A stretch of 60,500 nucleotides of DNA from an uncultured Oscillospiraceae bacterium (GTDB lineage Bacteria > Bacillota > Clostridia > Oscillospirales > Oscillospiraceae): positions 1 through 60,500 of the forward strand of contig CANRIW010000009.1 of assembly GCA_947630785.1 (NCBI GenBank), read 5' to 3'. Positions 18,479 through 28,203 of the stretch are shown here, one piece after another. Each line of letters begins with the position of its first letter. Positions within the stretch are counted from its first letter, which is position 1. The translations under genes and the position numbers were made by a program. Under the pieces are notes generated by a model. That model made no database searches. It saw only the letters and a program-made list of their open reading frames with translations, and was not told the DNA's origin.

Positions 18479-19159
18479 ATGATCCGACTGGTCGGCGTAT
18501 ATAAGGAATATGACAACGGCAGCAAGGCATTGAACGGTATAGACATGAGGATCGACGACGGGGAGTTCGTCTTCCTGGTGGGGCCCTCCGGCTCAGGAAA
18601 GTCCACCATCGTCAAGCTCATCACCGCCGAGGAGGACGCCTCTGAAGGGCAGGTCATCGTCAACGGCTACAATCTGAACAACATCCGCCGCTGGCAGGTC
18701 CCCTTTATGCGGCGCACCCTGGGCGTGGTGTTTCAGGACTTCCGGCTCATCGAAAAGAAGACCGTCCGGCAGAACCTGGAGTTTGCCATGCGGGTCATCG
18801 GCGCGAGCCGCAAGGAGATGAATAAGCGCATCCCCTACGTGCTGGAGCTGGTAGGGTTGGGGGACAAGGCGGACGCATTCCCCGATCAGCTCTCCGGCGG
18901 CGAGCAGCAACGGGTGGCGGTGGCCCGGGCCCTGGTGAACAACCCCGACACCATCATCGCCGACGAGCCCACCGGCAACCTGGACCCGGCCCGCTCCCTG
19001 GAGATCATGACCCTGCTGGAGCGCATCAACGCCATGGGCACCACCATGCTGGTGGTCACCCACGAGCGGGAGCTGGTCAACCGCTTCTCCAAGCGGGTGG
19101 TATCCATCAAGGACGGGTCTCTGATTCGGGATGTGCAGGAGGGCGGCTACAAACTATGA
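18479..19159 (+). CDS. ftsE: cell-division ABC transporter ATPase FtsE
   Basis: 226 residues. Walker A GPSGSGKS at 35-42, Q-loop VVFQDFRL, signature LSGGEQQR, Walker B TIIADEPTGNLD and the switch His in VVTHE. The N-terminus (IRLVGVYKEYDNGSKALNGI) is typical of FtsE. With FtsX it couples ATP hydrolysis in the cytoplasm to activation of a cell-wall hydrolase outside. ATG at 18479 follows TGGGAGGATCCGGT. Overlaps ftsX by four bases. Confidence 0.96.
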   Translation: MIRLVGVYKEYDNGSKALNGIDMRIDDGEFVFLVGPSGSGKSTIVKLITAEEDASEGQVIVNGYNLNNIRRWQVPFMRRTLGVVFQDFRLIEKKTVRQNLEFAMRVIGASRKEMNKRIPYVLELVGLGDKADAFPDQLSGGEQQRVAVARALVNNPDTIIADEPTGNLDPARSLEIMTLLERINAMGTTMLVVTHERELVNRFSKRVVSIKDGSLIRDVQEGGYKL

Positions 19160-20040
19160 AGAAACGCGGCTTTAATCTGGGTTACTTTGTTTCGGAGGGG
19201 TTCCAGAGCATTTTTTCCCACGGACTCATGTCCTTCGCCGCGGTGTGCATGATCGTGGCCTGCCTCATTATCATGGGCTCTTTCTCCCTGCTGGCGGTGA
19301 ACGCTGATAAGATGCTTACCACGGAGGAGGAGAAGAACGAGTTCTTCGCCTACATCGACGAGAACTGCGGTGACGAGGAGGTCGACCAGCTCACCGCATC
19401 GGTCAGGGCCCTGCCCAACGTGGCGTCGGTGGCGTTCACCTCCAAGGAGGAGGCCCACGACGCCTGGGTGACCGATCATCCCGGCGGCGTCGAACTGCCT
19501 GTCAACGTGTTCCGGGACCGGCTGGCCATCCATGTGGTGGATCTGACGCTGTTCACCGATACGGTGAACGCCGTCACCGCCCTGCCGGGAGTGGCCGACT
19601 ACTCCGCCCACTCCGAGCTGGCCCAGGGCTTCGTGCTGGTGCGCCACGCCGCGACCATCCTGGCCACGGTGCTGGTGGCGATCCTGGTAGCCGTCTCCCT
19701 GTTCATCATTGCCAACACCATCCGTCTGGCCGCCTTCACCCGCCGGGAGGAGATCGGCATCATGAAGATCTGCGGCGCCACCGACAGCTTCGTCCGCTGG
19801 CCGTTCATCTTTGAGGGATTGATTCTTGGGGTGTTCGGGGCTGTTATCGCGTTCCTCATCCAATGGGGCATCTATTCCATCGTCATGAATGCCCTGGCCT
19901 CCAGCGGCGTACTCACTCTGTTCACCCCTGTGGCCTTTTCGGCCATGTGGCTGCCGGTGCTGGGGATGTTCCTGCTGGCCGGCGTTCTCATCGGCGCCGT
20001 GGGCTCCGGCTTCGCTATCGGCCGTTTCCTGAAGGTCTGA
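19156..20040 (+). CDS. ftsX: cell-division ABC permease FtsX
   Basis: 294 residues: a cytoplasmic start, TM1 near 22-44, an extracellular loop of about 110 residues, then three helices near 170-195, 220-245 and 260-285 with the FtsX domain signature RREEIGIMKICGATDSFVRWPFIFEGLILG. Known FtsX loops bind and activate a coiled-coil peptidoglycan hydrolase. Starts by ATGA overlap with ftsE. The following gene encodes just such a hydrolase, 30 bp downstream. Confidence 0.95.
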   Translation: MKKRGFNLGYFVSEGFQSIFSHGLMSFAAVCMIVACLIIMGSFSLLAVNADKMLTTEEEKNEFFAYIDENCGDEEVDQLTASVRALPNVASVAFTSKEEAHDAWVTDHPGGVELPVNVFRDRLAIHVVDLTLFTDTVNAVTALPGVADYSAHSELAQGFVLVRHAATILATVLVAILVAVSLFIIANTIRLAAFTRREEIGIMKICGATDSFVRWPFIFEGLILGVFGAVIAFLIQWGIYSIVMNALASSGVLTLFTPVAFSAMWLPVLGMFLLAGVLIGAVGSGFAIGRFLKV

Positions 20041-20070
20041 TTTCGTTCATCTTCTCACGCGGGAGGTCAT

Positions 20071-21459
20071 ATGCTTATGAAGAACACGCTCCGTCGGGCC
20101 CTGGTCGTCCTGCTGGCTCTCGCCATGCTGTTCACCGTGCTGCTGCCGGCCGTAAGCATCTTTGCTCACGCATCTACGGTCACTAAGGAGGACATCAAGG
20201 CGCTGGAGGACGAGCTGGCCGGTATCTCCGACCGCAAGAAGGACGTCCAGGCGCGTCTGGCCTCCATCCGGGAGGATAAAGCCAAGGCCAAGGAGGCCCT
20301 GGACCTGGTCACCGAGCAGGTGCTGCTCACCGAGCAGCAGATCTCCGCTACCCAGGATCTGATCGCCGCCACCCAGAGCCAGATCGCCGCCACCCAGGCC
20401 CAGATCGACGAGAGCCAGGCTCTGCTGGACCAGTATGACGCCGATATCGCCCAGAAGGAGGCGGACATCGCCGAGCTGGAACAGCAGGAGCAGCAGCAGC
20501 TGGAGGAGTATTACGCCCAGGTCCGTTGGATGGATGAGCACGGCTCCATCTCCTATCTGTCCATCCTCTTCCAGGCATCCTCCTTTTCTGAGCTGTTGGA
20601 CTACATCACCATCATCAGGGACCTGATCGCCTACAATGACCGCATCGTCACTCAGCTGCGGGACACGCAGACTGAGCTGGCGGCGGCCCGGGATGAACTC
20701 CAGACCGCCCGGGACGCCCAGGCTCAGATCCAGGCTCAGCTGGAGGAGCAGAAGGCTCAGTTGGAGGAGCAGCAGGCCCAGCAGGAGGCCCAGAAGGCCC
20801 AGCTGGAGGCCCAGAAGGCCCAACTGGAAAAGGATAAGGCGGAAGCCGCCGCCCTGATGGAGCAGATCGCCGCCTCCGAGAGCGAGGCCGCTGCGGAGGC
20901 CCGGCAGTTGGCCGCCGCGGAGGCTGAGGTCCAGCGGGCGCTGAAAAACGCGGAACAGAAATACGCGGAGCAGCTGGCCGCCCTCAACGGCAACGTCAAC
21001 AGCGGCGACTGGTACTGGCCCCTTAACGGAAAGTACGGAATCTCCTCCCTGTTCGGCGGACGGTATCTGTTCGGCCGCTGGGAGAGCCACACCGGCACTG
21101 ACATCCCCGCCGCCGGAGGCACCCCCATCCACGCCGCCAAGGACGGCATCGTTTCCTATGTCAGCCCCAACAAGAACACCTCCTACGGCTGGTACTGCAT
21201 GATCTCCCACGGCAACGGCTATACCACCCTCTACGCCCACCAGTGCCAGCGGCCCATCGTGTCCGAGGGCCAGCGGGTATCCAAGGGCCAGGTGATCGGC
21301 TATGTGGGCACTACCGGCAACTCCACCGGCAACCATCTGCACTTTGAACTGCGCGTCAACGGCGTCCGCAACGATGTGCTGCGGCTCTACCCCAACGTGA
21401 GATTCACCGGCTATGGCACTAGCTGGTACGGCGCCAACTATCCTGCCGGAATGAGATGA
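20071..21459 (+). CDS. secreted coiled-coil M23 (LytM) peptidoglycan hydrolase, EnvC/CwlO-like partner of FtsEX
   Basis: 462 residues: signal peptide (about 1-30), long Gln/Glu/Ala-rich coiled coil (about 35-305, with many QAQIEEQKAQLEEQ-type heptads), then an M23 domain (about 340-445) with zinc ligands in HTGTDIPA and HLHFEL, so the catalytic site is intact. It cleaves peptidoglycan cross-bridges or stem peptides. Position right after ftsEX matches the EnvC-type arrangement, where FtsX releases autoinhibition through the coiled coil. The GGGAGG is only 4 bases from ATG 20071; ATG 20077 is a possible alternative start. A terminator follows. Confidence 0.92.
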   Translation: MLMKNTLRRALVVLLALAMLFTVLLPAVSIFAHASTVTKEDIKALEDELAGISDRKKDVQARLASIREDKAKAKEALDLVTEQVLLTEQQISATQDLIAATQSQIAATQAQIDESQALLDQYDADIAQKEADIAELEQQEQQQLEEYYAQVRWMDEHGSISYLSILFQASSFSELLDYITIIRDLIAYNDRIVTQLRDTQTELAAARDELQTARDAQAQIQAQLEEQKAQLEEQQAQQEAQKAQLEAQKAQLEKDKAEAAALMEQIAASESEAAAEARQLAAAEAEVQRALKNAEQKYAEQLAALNGNVNSGDWYWPLNGKYGISSLFGGRYLFGRWESHTGTDIPAAGGTPIHAAKDGIVSYVSPNKNTSYGWYCMISHGNGYTTLYAHQCQRPIVSEGQRVSKGQVIGYVGTTGNSTGNHLHFELRVNGVRNDVLRLYPNVRFTGYGTSWYGANYPAGMR

Positions 21460-21466
21460 CATCCCA

Positions 21467-21496
21467 GGGGCGCGGGAGAGACCCGCGCCCCTTTTT
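21467..21496 (+). terminator. terminator between the M23 and S41 peptidase genes
   Basis: GGGGCGCGGG / CCCGCGCCCC stem, loop AGAGA, then TTTTT. It may only partly stop read-through, because the S41 gene has no clear promoter of its own. Confidence 0.85.
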
Positions 21497-21518
21497 ATCC
21501 CGTAAAGGAGGGCTTCCC

Positions 21519-22688
21519 ATGGAAGAACAGGCCGTCCAGACCGTGAAAAAGCGCCGGAAACTTCCCGGCTGGGTCAAGATCGTCCTCACCGTGATCCTCA
21601 CACTGGCCGTCGTCCTGGCGGGAGCGTGCCTGGCCCTGGGCCGGAGCGGTTTGGCTATGGTGGAGACTTTCCTGCTGGCCAGATTCGCCTTCGTGGAGAC
21701 CGACGCCGATCTGGACACAGCGGTGGACCAGGGCCTGGACGCCTTTGTGAAGGGGCTGGGGGACCGGTGGTCCTATTATCTCGACGCGGAGTGGTATGAG
21801 CAGGTCATGGCGGACCGGGCAAACAGCTACGTGGGGGTGGGGGTCACCGTCCTCACCAATGAGCGGGAGGAAGGGCTACTGGTCCAGTCGGTGATCGCGG
21901 ACGGCCCGGCGGCTCGGGCCGGTATCGCCGTTGGAGACGTGATCATCGCGGCGGACGGCGTCTCTCTGGCCGGGGAGAACAGGGAGAAGGGCGCCGAGCT
22001 CATCACCGGGCCGGAGGGCACCCAGGTCACCCTTACCCTCCTGCGCCCGGACGGCTCTACCGCCGAGGTGATCTGCACCCGGGCCACTCTCCACAACCCC
22101 GCCGCCAGCGGGAAGATGCTGGAGGGGGATATCGGCTATGTGTACCTGGCCAATTTCAACTACGGCGCGTCAGACAGCCTCCGGCAGGAAGTGGATGCCC
22201 TGGCGGCACAGGGGGCCAGAGGGCTCATCATCGACGTGCGGGACGACGGCGGCGGCTTTGTGAGCGAGCTGACCAAGACGCTGGACTACCTGCTGCCCGA
22301 GGGACCGATCTTTACCATGCGGCCCCGGTGGGGATTCGAGACCATCAGCCAATCGGATGAGGAGTGCATAGACCTGCCCATGGTGGTCATGGTCAACGGC
22401 AGCACCTACTCGGCGGCGGAACTGTTGGCCGCCCAGCTTCGGGAGAGCGCCGGCGCCCCCATCGTGGGGACACTGACCTCCGGCAAGGGCTATGCCCAGG
22501 TGACCTTCCCGCTGCCCAACGGCGGCGGCGTGGGGCTGTCCACCTCCGCTTACTGTACCGGCGGAGGCCACTCTCTGATCGGAGAGGGGCTTACCCCCGA
22601 TGTGGAGCTGGAATTGGACGAGGGAGCTGTCCGGGGCGGGGAGAACGACAACCAGCTTGCCGCCGCCCTGGCCCTGTTTGACCAGTGA
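21519..22688 (+). CDS. S41-family carboxy-terminal processing protease (CtpA-like)
   Basis: 389 residues. Short cytoplasmic start, TM anchor (about 18-42), PDZ domain (about 105-185; YVGVGVTVL, VIADGPAARAGIAVGDVIIAADG) and S41 protease domain with ARGLIIDVRDDGGG, the nucleophile region VNGSTYSAAEL and the general-base region LTSGKGYAQ. The Ser-Lys dyad is present. Secreted side of the membrane; in other bacteria these proteases process or degrade exported proteins, including cell-wall hydrolases, so a link to the M23 enzyme upstream is plausible. ATG at 21519 follows AAAGGAGGG. Confidence 0.92.
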   Translation: MEEQAVQTVKKRRKLPGWVKIVLTVILTLAVVLAGACLALGRSGLAMVETFLLARFAFVETDADLDTAVDQGLDAFVKGLGDRWSYYLDAEWYEQVMADRANSYVGVGVTVLTNEREEGLLVQSVIADGPAARAGIAVGDVIIAADGVSLAGENREKGAELITGPEGTQVTLTLLRPDGSTAEVICTRATLHNPAASGKMLEGDIGYVYLANFNYGASDSLRQEVDALAAQGARGLIIDVRDDGGGFVSELTKTLDYLLPEGPIFTMRPRWGFETISQSDEECIDLPMVVMVNGSTYSAAELLAAQLRESAGAPIVGTLTSGKGYAQVTFPLPNGGGVGLSTSAYCTGGGHSLIGEGLTPDVELELDEGAVRGGENDNQLAAALALFDQ

Positions 22689-22774
22689 AAACGCGACTCC
22701 CGGCGGGTGATGCGGCGGCACCGACGAAAATTCTCCGCCGTGTCCTTGCACAGCGGCATGACTGCGTAATAAGA

Positions 22775-22815
22775 AAGAAGTAGCTCTCCAGCATGAGTTG
22801 GAGAGCTACTTCTTT
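22775..22815. terminator. terminator shared by the S41 gene and the convergent XRE gene
   Basis: AAGAAGTAGCTCTCCA / TGGAGAGCTACTTCTT, a 16-bp stem with an 8-nt loop and T tracts on both strands. It includes the last codons of the XRE gene. Confidence 0.87.
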
Positions 22816-23009
22816 TGAAACTCTTTTCCCGTGATGAGATAGTTGATAGACACGTTGAAATACTCCGACATCCGCAGCAGCATGGCCAGCGACGGTTCCC
22901 GCCGCCCGTTCTCATAGTGGGACAGCGCCTCCCGGGTGATGTTCAGGTCGATGGCCACCTTCTGCTGGTTCAGGTTCCGCTGCTTTCTGATCTCACGCAG
23001 ACCCATCAT
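22806..23009 (-). CDS. XRE-family helix-turn-helix regulator
   Basis: 67 residues, a single Cro/CI-type domain (GLREIRKQRNLNQQKVAIDL, ITREALSHYENGRREPSLAML). ATG at 23009 is chosen because AGGGGGGA lies seven bases upstream; a TTG seven codons earlier would bury this site. Divergent from a TM2-domain gene, with two GTAAC/GTTAC palindromes in the shared promoter region, so it probably represses both itself and that gene. Confidence 0.9.
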   Translation of the reverse strand: MMGLREIRKQRNLNQQKVAIDLNITREALSHYENGRREPSLAMLLRMSEYFNVSINYLITGKEFQKK

Positions 23010-23023
23010 GATGCCATCCCCCC

Positions 23024-23073
23024 TTGACAAGAGCGTAACATTTTGTTACACTAAAAACGTTACGATATGTAAC
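23024..23073 (+). promoter_or_regulatory. promoter of the TM2-protein gene with two palindromic operators
   Basis: TTGACA (23024-23029), 17 bp, TACACT (23047-23052). GTAACA-TTT-TGTTAC (23035-23049) is a perfect palindrome between the two elements, and GTTAC-GATAT-GTAAC (23059-23073) covers the start site; their centres are 24 bp apart. Likely operators for the divergent XRE protein. Confidence 0.7.
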
Positions 23074-23098
23074 ATAGACAGATGAAGGAGTGATAGTG

Positions 23099-23590
23099 AT
23101 GGACGAGCAGGTCAAGCAGGAAAACGAGCAAGTCAAACAGGAAACTGAAGAGCCGGTTCAAACGATCGTGCAACATGGGCAGACGACCATGCAGGCTCCG
23201 ACCCAGCAGGCAGTACAGATGAAGTATTGTAAACACTGCGGCAAGCAGATTCACAACGAGGCGGTAGTTTGTCCCTTCTGCGGCTGCCAGGTGGAGGAAA
23301 TCGGCGGGGCACAGAACAGTCAACCCAGTATTGTCATCAACAATGCGAATACCAATTCCAACACGAATACAAACAACGTTGTTGTAGCTGCCGGAGCTCT
23401 GAAAAAAGAGAAAAACAAATGGGTGGCGGTGTTGCTGTGTTTCTTCTTGGGTTTTCTCGGCGCACACAAATTCTATGAAGGCAAGGTAGGTATGGGTATT
23501 CTTTACCTGTTTACGCTGGGGCTGTTTGGAATCGGTGTGCTGGTCGATTTTATCATGTTGCTGTTCAAGCCCAATCCTTATTATGTGTAA
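23099..23590 (+). CDS. zinc-ribbon plus TM2-domain membrane protein
   Basis: 163 residues: a Gln/Glu-rich N-terminus (about 1-40), a zinc ribbon with CKHCGKQI and CPFCGCQ (about 43-68), an Asn-rich linker, then a TM2 domain with two helices (WVAVLLCFFLGFLGAHKFYEGKVGMGILYLFTLGLFGIGVLVDF). The TM2 domain is widespread in gut Clostridia, function unclear. ATG at 23099 follows AAGGAG by eight bases. AT-richer than its surroundings. Probably controlled by the adjacent XRE repressor. Confidence 0.88.
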   Translation: MDEQVKQENEQVKQETEEPVQTIVQHGQTTMQAPTQQAVQMKYCKHCGKQIHNEAVVCPFCGCQVEEIGGAQNSQPSIVINNANTNSNTNTNNVVVAAGALKKEKNKWVAVLLCFFLGFLGAHKFYEGKVGMGILYLFTLGLFGIGVLVDFIMLLFKPNPYYV

Positions 23591-23634
23591 AAAGGATCCC
23601 GTATCGCTTTATCTGCGATACGGGATCCTTTCTT
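23590..23634. terminator. terminator of the TM2-protein gene
   Basis: AAAGGATCCCGTATCGC pairs with GCGATACGGGATCCTTT around a 7-nt loop. It also closes the convergent asnS transcript. Confidence 0.88.
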
Positions 23635-23646
23635 GACAAATAGGAT

Positions 23647-25041
<1,395 letters not shown>

Positions 25042-25075
25042 AGTTTTCCCTCAATTCGTAGTTTTGGTTATGGAT

Positions 25076-25103
25076 AGTATATCACCTTTCCGCCGTTTTG
25101 CAA
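25076..25103 (-). promoter_or_regulatory. asnS promoter
   Basis: On the minus strand TTGCAA, 16 bp, TATACT, 35 bp upstream of the start codon. Confidence 0.6.
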
Positions 25104-25248
25104 GGGAAAGGCGCAAAATTCTCGCCGGCTGAGAGGGCTTGCGTTTTTTCCTGCAGAGACGCCGCCCGGGCCGCCGCAAGGAGCGGATCCCTTTGGGAGG
25201 AAACGAAATACACCGGGAAAAATCTTGCAGGAAATGACCTCAGCGGCC

Positions 25249-25277
25249 TTGATTTCCAGAAGATGTTGTGTTATACT
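25249..25277 (+). promoter_or_regulatory. promoter-like sequence driving a very short transcript
   Basis: TTGATT, 17 bp, TATACT. A strong terminator-like hairpin begins about 13 bp downstream, so any transcript would be near 45 nt unless it reads through. The rest of the gap 25,104-25,495 holds no gene I can support. Confidence 0.4.
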
Positions 25278-25293
25278 GTGGAACCATAAAAGG

Positions 25294-25327
25294 GCTTTCA
25301 AAATGTATACATTTTGAAAGCTCTTTT
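25294..25327 (+). terminator. palindromic terminator-like hairpin upstream of the SLH-protein gene
   Basis: CTTTCAAAATGTA meets its exact complement TACATTTTGAAAG to form a 26-nt perfect palindrome, followed by seven T residues. The half site TTTCAAAATGTATAC recurs exactly at 25434-25448, in the SLH-gene promoter zone. Confidence 0.6.
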
Positions 25328-25495
25328 TTTCTGCTCCCTCTTTTGACACAGCGCACAGTTTGCCCTGCTTTTTTACCTTTCTTTTAGAGAAAAAGTAAAA
25401 AACCGAGCTGATGCTTTGCCGCCTTGGACAAAGTTTCAAAATGTATACTTTATCAAAAGGCCCTCGCTGTTTGAGACAAGGAGGAAGCAAAAGAC

Positions 25496-27463
25496 ATGAA
25501 ACTGAAAATGCGATTCCTGTCAGCGGTCCTGGCCACAGCGCTGGCCGTGGGCCTGCTGACGACCGGCGTCTCCGCCGCCGGATTCAGCCGGAACAGGACC
25601 TATACCCCGGGACAGTTCACCGATGTGGGGACGAACGTCTGGTACGCCAGCTCGGTCAAGGACGCCTATGAGCTGGGCCTGATGAGCGGCCGCAGCAATA
25701 CCACCTTCGCCCCCGCCGGAATGTTCACCGTGGCTGAGGCCCTCACCGTCGCCGCCCGGCTGCACAACATCTACCACGGCGGCAACGGGACCATTCCCAC
25801 CACCTCTTCCGACTGGCGGCAGAACGCGGCCAACTACTGCATCAGCAACGGCATCATCCAAAAAGACCAGTTTGACAACTATGGCCGAAACGCCACCCGG
25901 GCCGAGATGGCCGCCATCGTGGCCGCCGCCCTGCCTGACAGCGCGTGGAATGCCATCAACAATGTGAAGGAGCTGCCCGACGTGTCGGCCTCTACCGACA
26001 GCAGCGCGGCCATCTTCAAGCTGTATAACGCCGGCGTCCTCGGCGGCAGCGACAACTACGGCCTGTTCCAGCCTTATGCCTGCATCACCCGCGCCGAGGT
26101 GGCCGCCATCGCCGCCCGGTGCGCTGACCCCACGCAGCGCAAGATCCTGAACTTGCTCCCCCTGAGCCAGCGGCAGGCCCCGGAGATCACCGACGCGAGC
26201 CACAAGATGTCCAACGGCCTCATGGTTTTCCGGGACAGCGGCACGAAGCTGTACGGCTACATTGACGGCGCCGGCGCCAAGAGGATCCCCGCCAAGTATG
26301 CAGACGCCAGGGACTTCTCCTACGGCTATGCCCCGGTGTACGCCGACAGAAAGTGGGGGCTGATCGACACCAGCGGCAAGCTGGCGGTCCCTGCCTCCTA
26401 TTCGAGTATGACCGATATGGGTTACGGCGTGTTCGCGGCCAAGGACAGCAACGGCTGGGCCATCGTGGTCAACGGTGTCCTCCAGACGAAGTCTATTTAC
26501 TACGAGATCAAGACCAACGGTGTTTACATTTTCGGCCGGTGCAAGCCCTCCAGTTCCTATGCCTATGACATCTACGATATGACCGGGGCCAAGCTGGGCC
26601 ACTTTGACGGTGAAATCAGCTGGAAGACCGGCTCCCCCCTGCTGGCGGTGAAGTCGGGCAACAAGTGGGCCCTGGCTGTGGGCCGCAAGGCCGTCACCGA
26701 CTACCTGTACGACTCCATCGTGCTGTATGAGAACGCCACGCTGGCCCAGCTGAAGACCGGCTCCATGAGGGCCCTTGGCGGGGAGAACGGTGTCGTCCCC
26801 GGCTGCGATCTCGGTGATCGCTCCATTTATTACGACATCAACGGCGGCTATGCCCTCACCTGGGATGACGCCACCGGGAAGAATTTGGTGGTGGATGCCA
26901 CCGGCTGGACCTCCGAGCCCTTTGATAATGTGCTCAGCTGGGGCAGTGCCCGGGTGGAGGACAACAGCGACAAGGGCGTGGTCTTTGCCTACGGCTATGG
27001 GATGGAAGTCATCGACACCGCGACCGGAAAGGTCTACACCCCCGTGGAGCAGTACCACGACAACAACAAGCCGAAATACGCCCTGATGGAGGACGGCACA
27101 TGCTACCTGGGCGACGGCACCCGCTGCACTGAGTTCACCCTGTGCGGCGACAACGCGTGCGCCACTTTCCGCGTCAACGGCAAGTACGGCCTGGTCCGCA
27201 AGGACGAGCAGTTCGACACCCAGATCGTGGTGCAGCCCGTCTGCAGCTCTGAGGAAGAGGCCAAAACCGCCTACGGCTACTACAAGATCGACAAGGAGAA
27301 CGGCAAGCCGGTGGTGACCTACGGCAACGAGGCCAGCGGGTTCAGCGCCGACCAGGGCATCCACTACTATAAGAACAACATCTATTACGATGAGATCAAA
27401 GCGGTGGGCGAGGACTACTACGCCTGCCGGTACAATACCACCTGGTATCTGGTCCATGCCTGA
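25496..27463 (+). CDS. secreted S-layer-homology and WG-repeat protein
   Basis: 655 residues. Signal peptide about 1-27 (LATALAVGLLTTGVSAAG). Three SLH domains: FTDVGTNVWYASSVKDAYELG, a second around NAANYCISNGIIQ/RAEMAAIVAAALP, and a third LPDVSASTDSSAAIFKLYNAG/TRAEVAAIAAR; these anchor proteins to cell-wall polymers. After residue 240 come WG-type repeats (GYIDGAGAKRIPAKY, WGLIDTSGKLAVPASY, YGLVRKDEQFDTQIV). Function unknown, presumably a surface structural or binding protein. AAGGAGGAAGCAAAAGAC precedes the ATG. Upstream control region contains repeated TTTCAAAATGTATAC. Confidence 0.9.
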   Translation: MKLKMRFLSAVLATALAVGLLTTGVSAAGFSRNRTYTPGQFTDVGTNVWYASSVKDAYELGLMSGRSNTTFAPAGMFTVAEALTVAARLHNIYHGGNGTIPTTSSDWRQNAANYCISNGIIQKDQFDNYGRNATRAEMAAIVAAALPDSAWNAINNVKELPDVSASTDSSAAIFKLYNAGVLGGSDNYGLFQPYACITRAEVAAIAARCADPTQRKILNLLPLSQRQAPEITDASHKMSNGLMVFRDSGTKLYGYIDGAGAKRIPAKYADARDFSYGYAPVYADRKWGLIDTSGKLAVPASYSSMTDMGYGVFAAKDSNGWAIVVNGVLQTKSIYYEIKTNGVYIFGRCKPSSSYAYDIYDMTGAKLGHFDGEISWKTGSPLLAVKSGNKWALAVGRKAVTDYLYDSIVLYENATLAQLKTGSMRALGGENGVVPGCDLGDRSIYYDINGGYALTWDDATGKNLVVDATGWTSEPFDNVLSWGSARVEDNSDKGVVFAYGYGMEVIDTATGKVYTPVEQYHDNNKPKYALMEDGTCYLGDGTRCTEFTLCGDNACATFRVNGKYGLVRKDEQFDTQIVVQPVCSSEEEAKTAYGYYKIDKENGKPVVTYGNEASGFSADQGIHYYKNNIYYDEIKAVGEDYYACRYNTTWYLVHA

Positions 27464-27490
27464 TCTCTGACCTCAACAGCAATCGAGCAA

Positions 27491-27525
27491 AAACCCGGTT
27501 TGCCCATGCGGGCAAACCGGGTTTT
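27491..27525. terminator. terminator after the SLH-protein gene
   Basis: AAACCCGGTTTGCCC / GGGCAAACCGGGTTT, 15-bp stem with a 4-nt loop and A/T tracts on both sides, so it serves both convergent transcripts. Confidence 0.9.
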
Positions 27526-27530
27526 TGCTG

Positions 27531-27704
27531 TTAAAACAGGGCCGCCGGAACCAGGAACAGCCACGGCGCGGTAACGGCGGCCATCACCAGTGCGTCCACG
27601 GCCAGATTGCCGAACAGGGTGATGAGGATCACCGGCGGGTTGGGGTAGAACATCAGCACCCAGATGGGGAAGATCACGTTATACAGCCTGATCTGCTTTT
27701 TCAT
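27531..27704 (-). CDS. small two-helix membrane protein, unknown
   Basis: 57 residues starting MKKQIRLYNVIFPIWVLMFYPN, with two hydrophobic helices (about 7-28 and 31-53). The start overlaps the end of the upstream gene by 26 bp, with AGAGGGAC as ribosome site. Last gene of the LytTR operon. No family recognised. Confidence 0.7.
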   Translation of the reverse strand: MKKQIRLYNVIFPIWVLMFYPNPPVILITLFGNLAVDALVMAAVTAPWLFLVPAALF

Positions 27705-28203
27705 CGGTCGTCCCTCTCTTTTCGAGGCGTTTGCGGCCAAGGTACAGCCCCAGACCCAGGGCGGCGGGCAGCAGGGCGCAGGAGACGGTGAGCCCCAGCT
27801 CCCCGGCGGCCAGACGGTCCGGCCAGACGGAGCTCAGCAGGGCCGCCAGCGCCCCGCCGCAGAGCCGCTGGGGGAGCAGAAAGAGATACGAATTGCGCAG
27901 CAGGGCGGTCCCGGCGGCCCACAGCAGCAGGACGACCGCCGTCCCCGCCAACCCCGGCCGGACCTCTCGTGGGGCCAGGTATCCCGCCCCCAGCCAGAAC
28001 AGCAGGGCCAGCGCCCCGGCGGCGGCCCTGCACCACGGCATGGGGCCCTCCAGATGGGCGCCTCCGAAGGCGGCCAGATCCAGCCCCAACAGCGCCAGGG
28101 ACCCCACCACAAGGAGAAGCGCGGCCAGGAACTGGACCATCACCAGCCAGAACAGCAGCAGGGCGGACGAGCAGACCTCAGAGCGCGGTGCTTTCGTGTC
28201 CAT
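27679..28203 (-). CDS. multi-spanning membrane protein of the LytTR operon
   Basis: 174 residues with about five hydrophobic helices, Leu/Ala/Gly rich (LLLFWLVMVQFLAALLLVVGSLALLGL). No recognised domain. It overlaps its neighbours on both sides (26 bp each), indicating translational coupling in one operon. Function unknown; probably part of a membrane complex or transporter with the adjacent genes. Confidence 0.75.
   Translation of the reverse strand: MDTKAPRSEVCSSALLLFWLVMVQFLAALLLVVGSLALLGLDLAAFGGAHLEGPMPWCRAAAGALALLFWLGAGYLAPREVRPGLAGTAVVLLLWAAGTALLRNSYLFLLPQRLCGGALAALLSSVWPDRLAAGELGLTVSCALLPAALGLGLYLGRKRLEKRGTTDEKADQAV

Noticed and set aside
25042-25250. A T-box leader for asnS
   Set aside because: No T-box GGTGG-containing antiterminator or specifier structure is visible on the minus strand; a simple promoter lies close to the gene.
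25098-25289. A 63-codon plus-strand frame ending just before the palindromic terminator
   Set aside because: It needs a TTG start without ribosome site, overlaps the asnS promoter and resembles nothing known.
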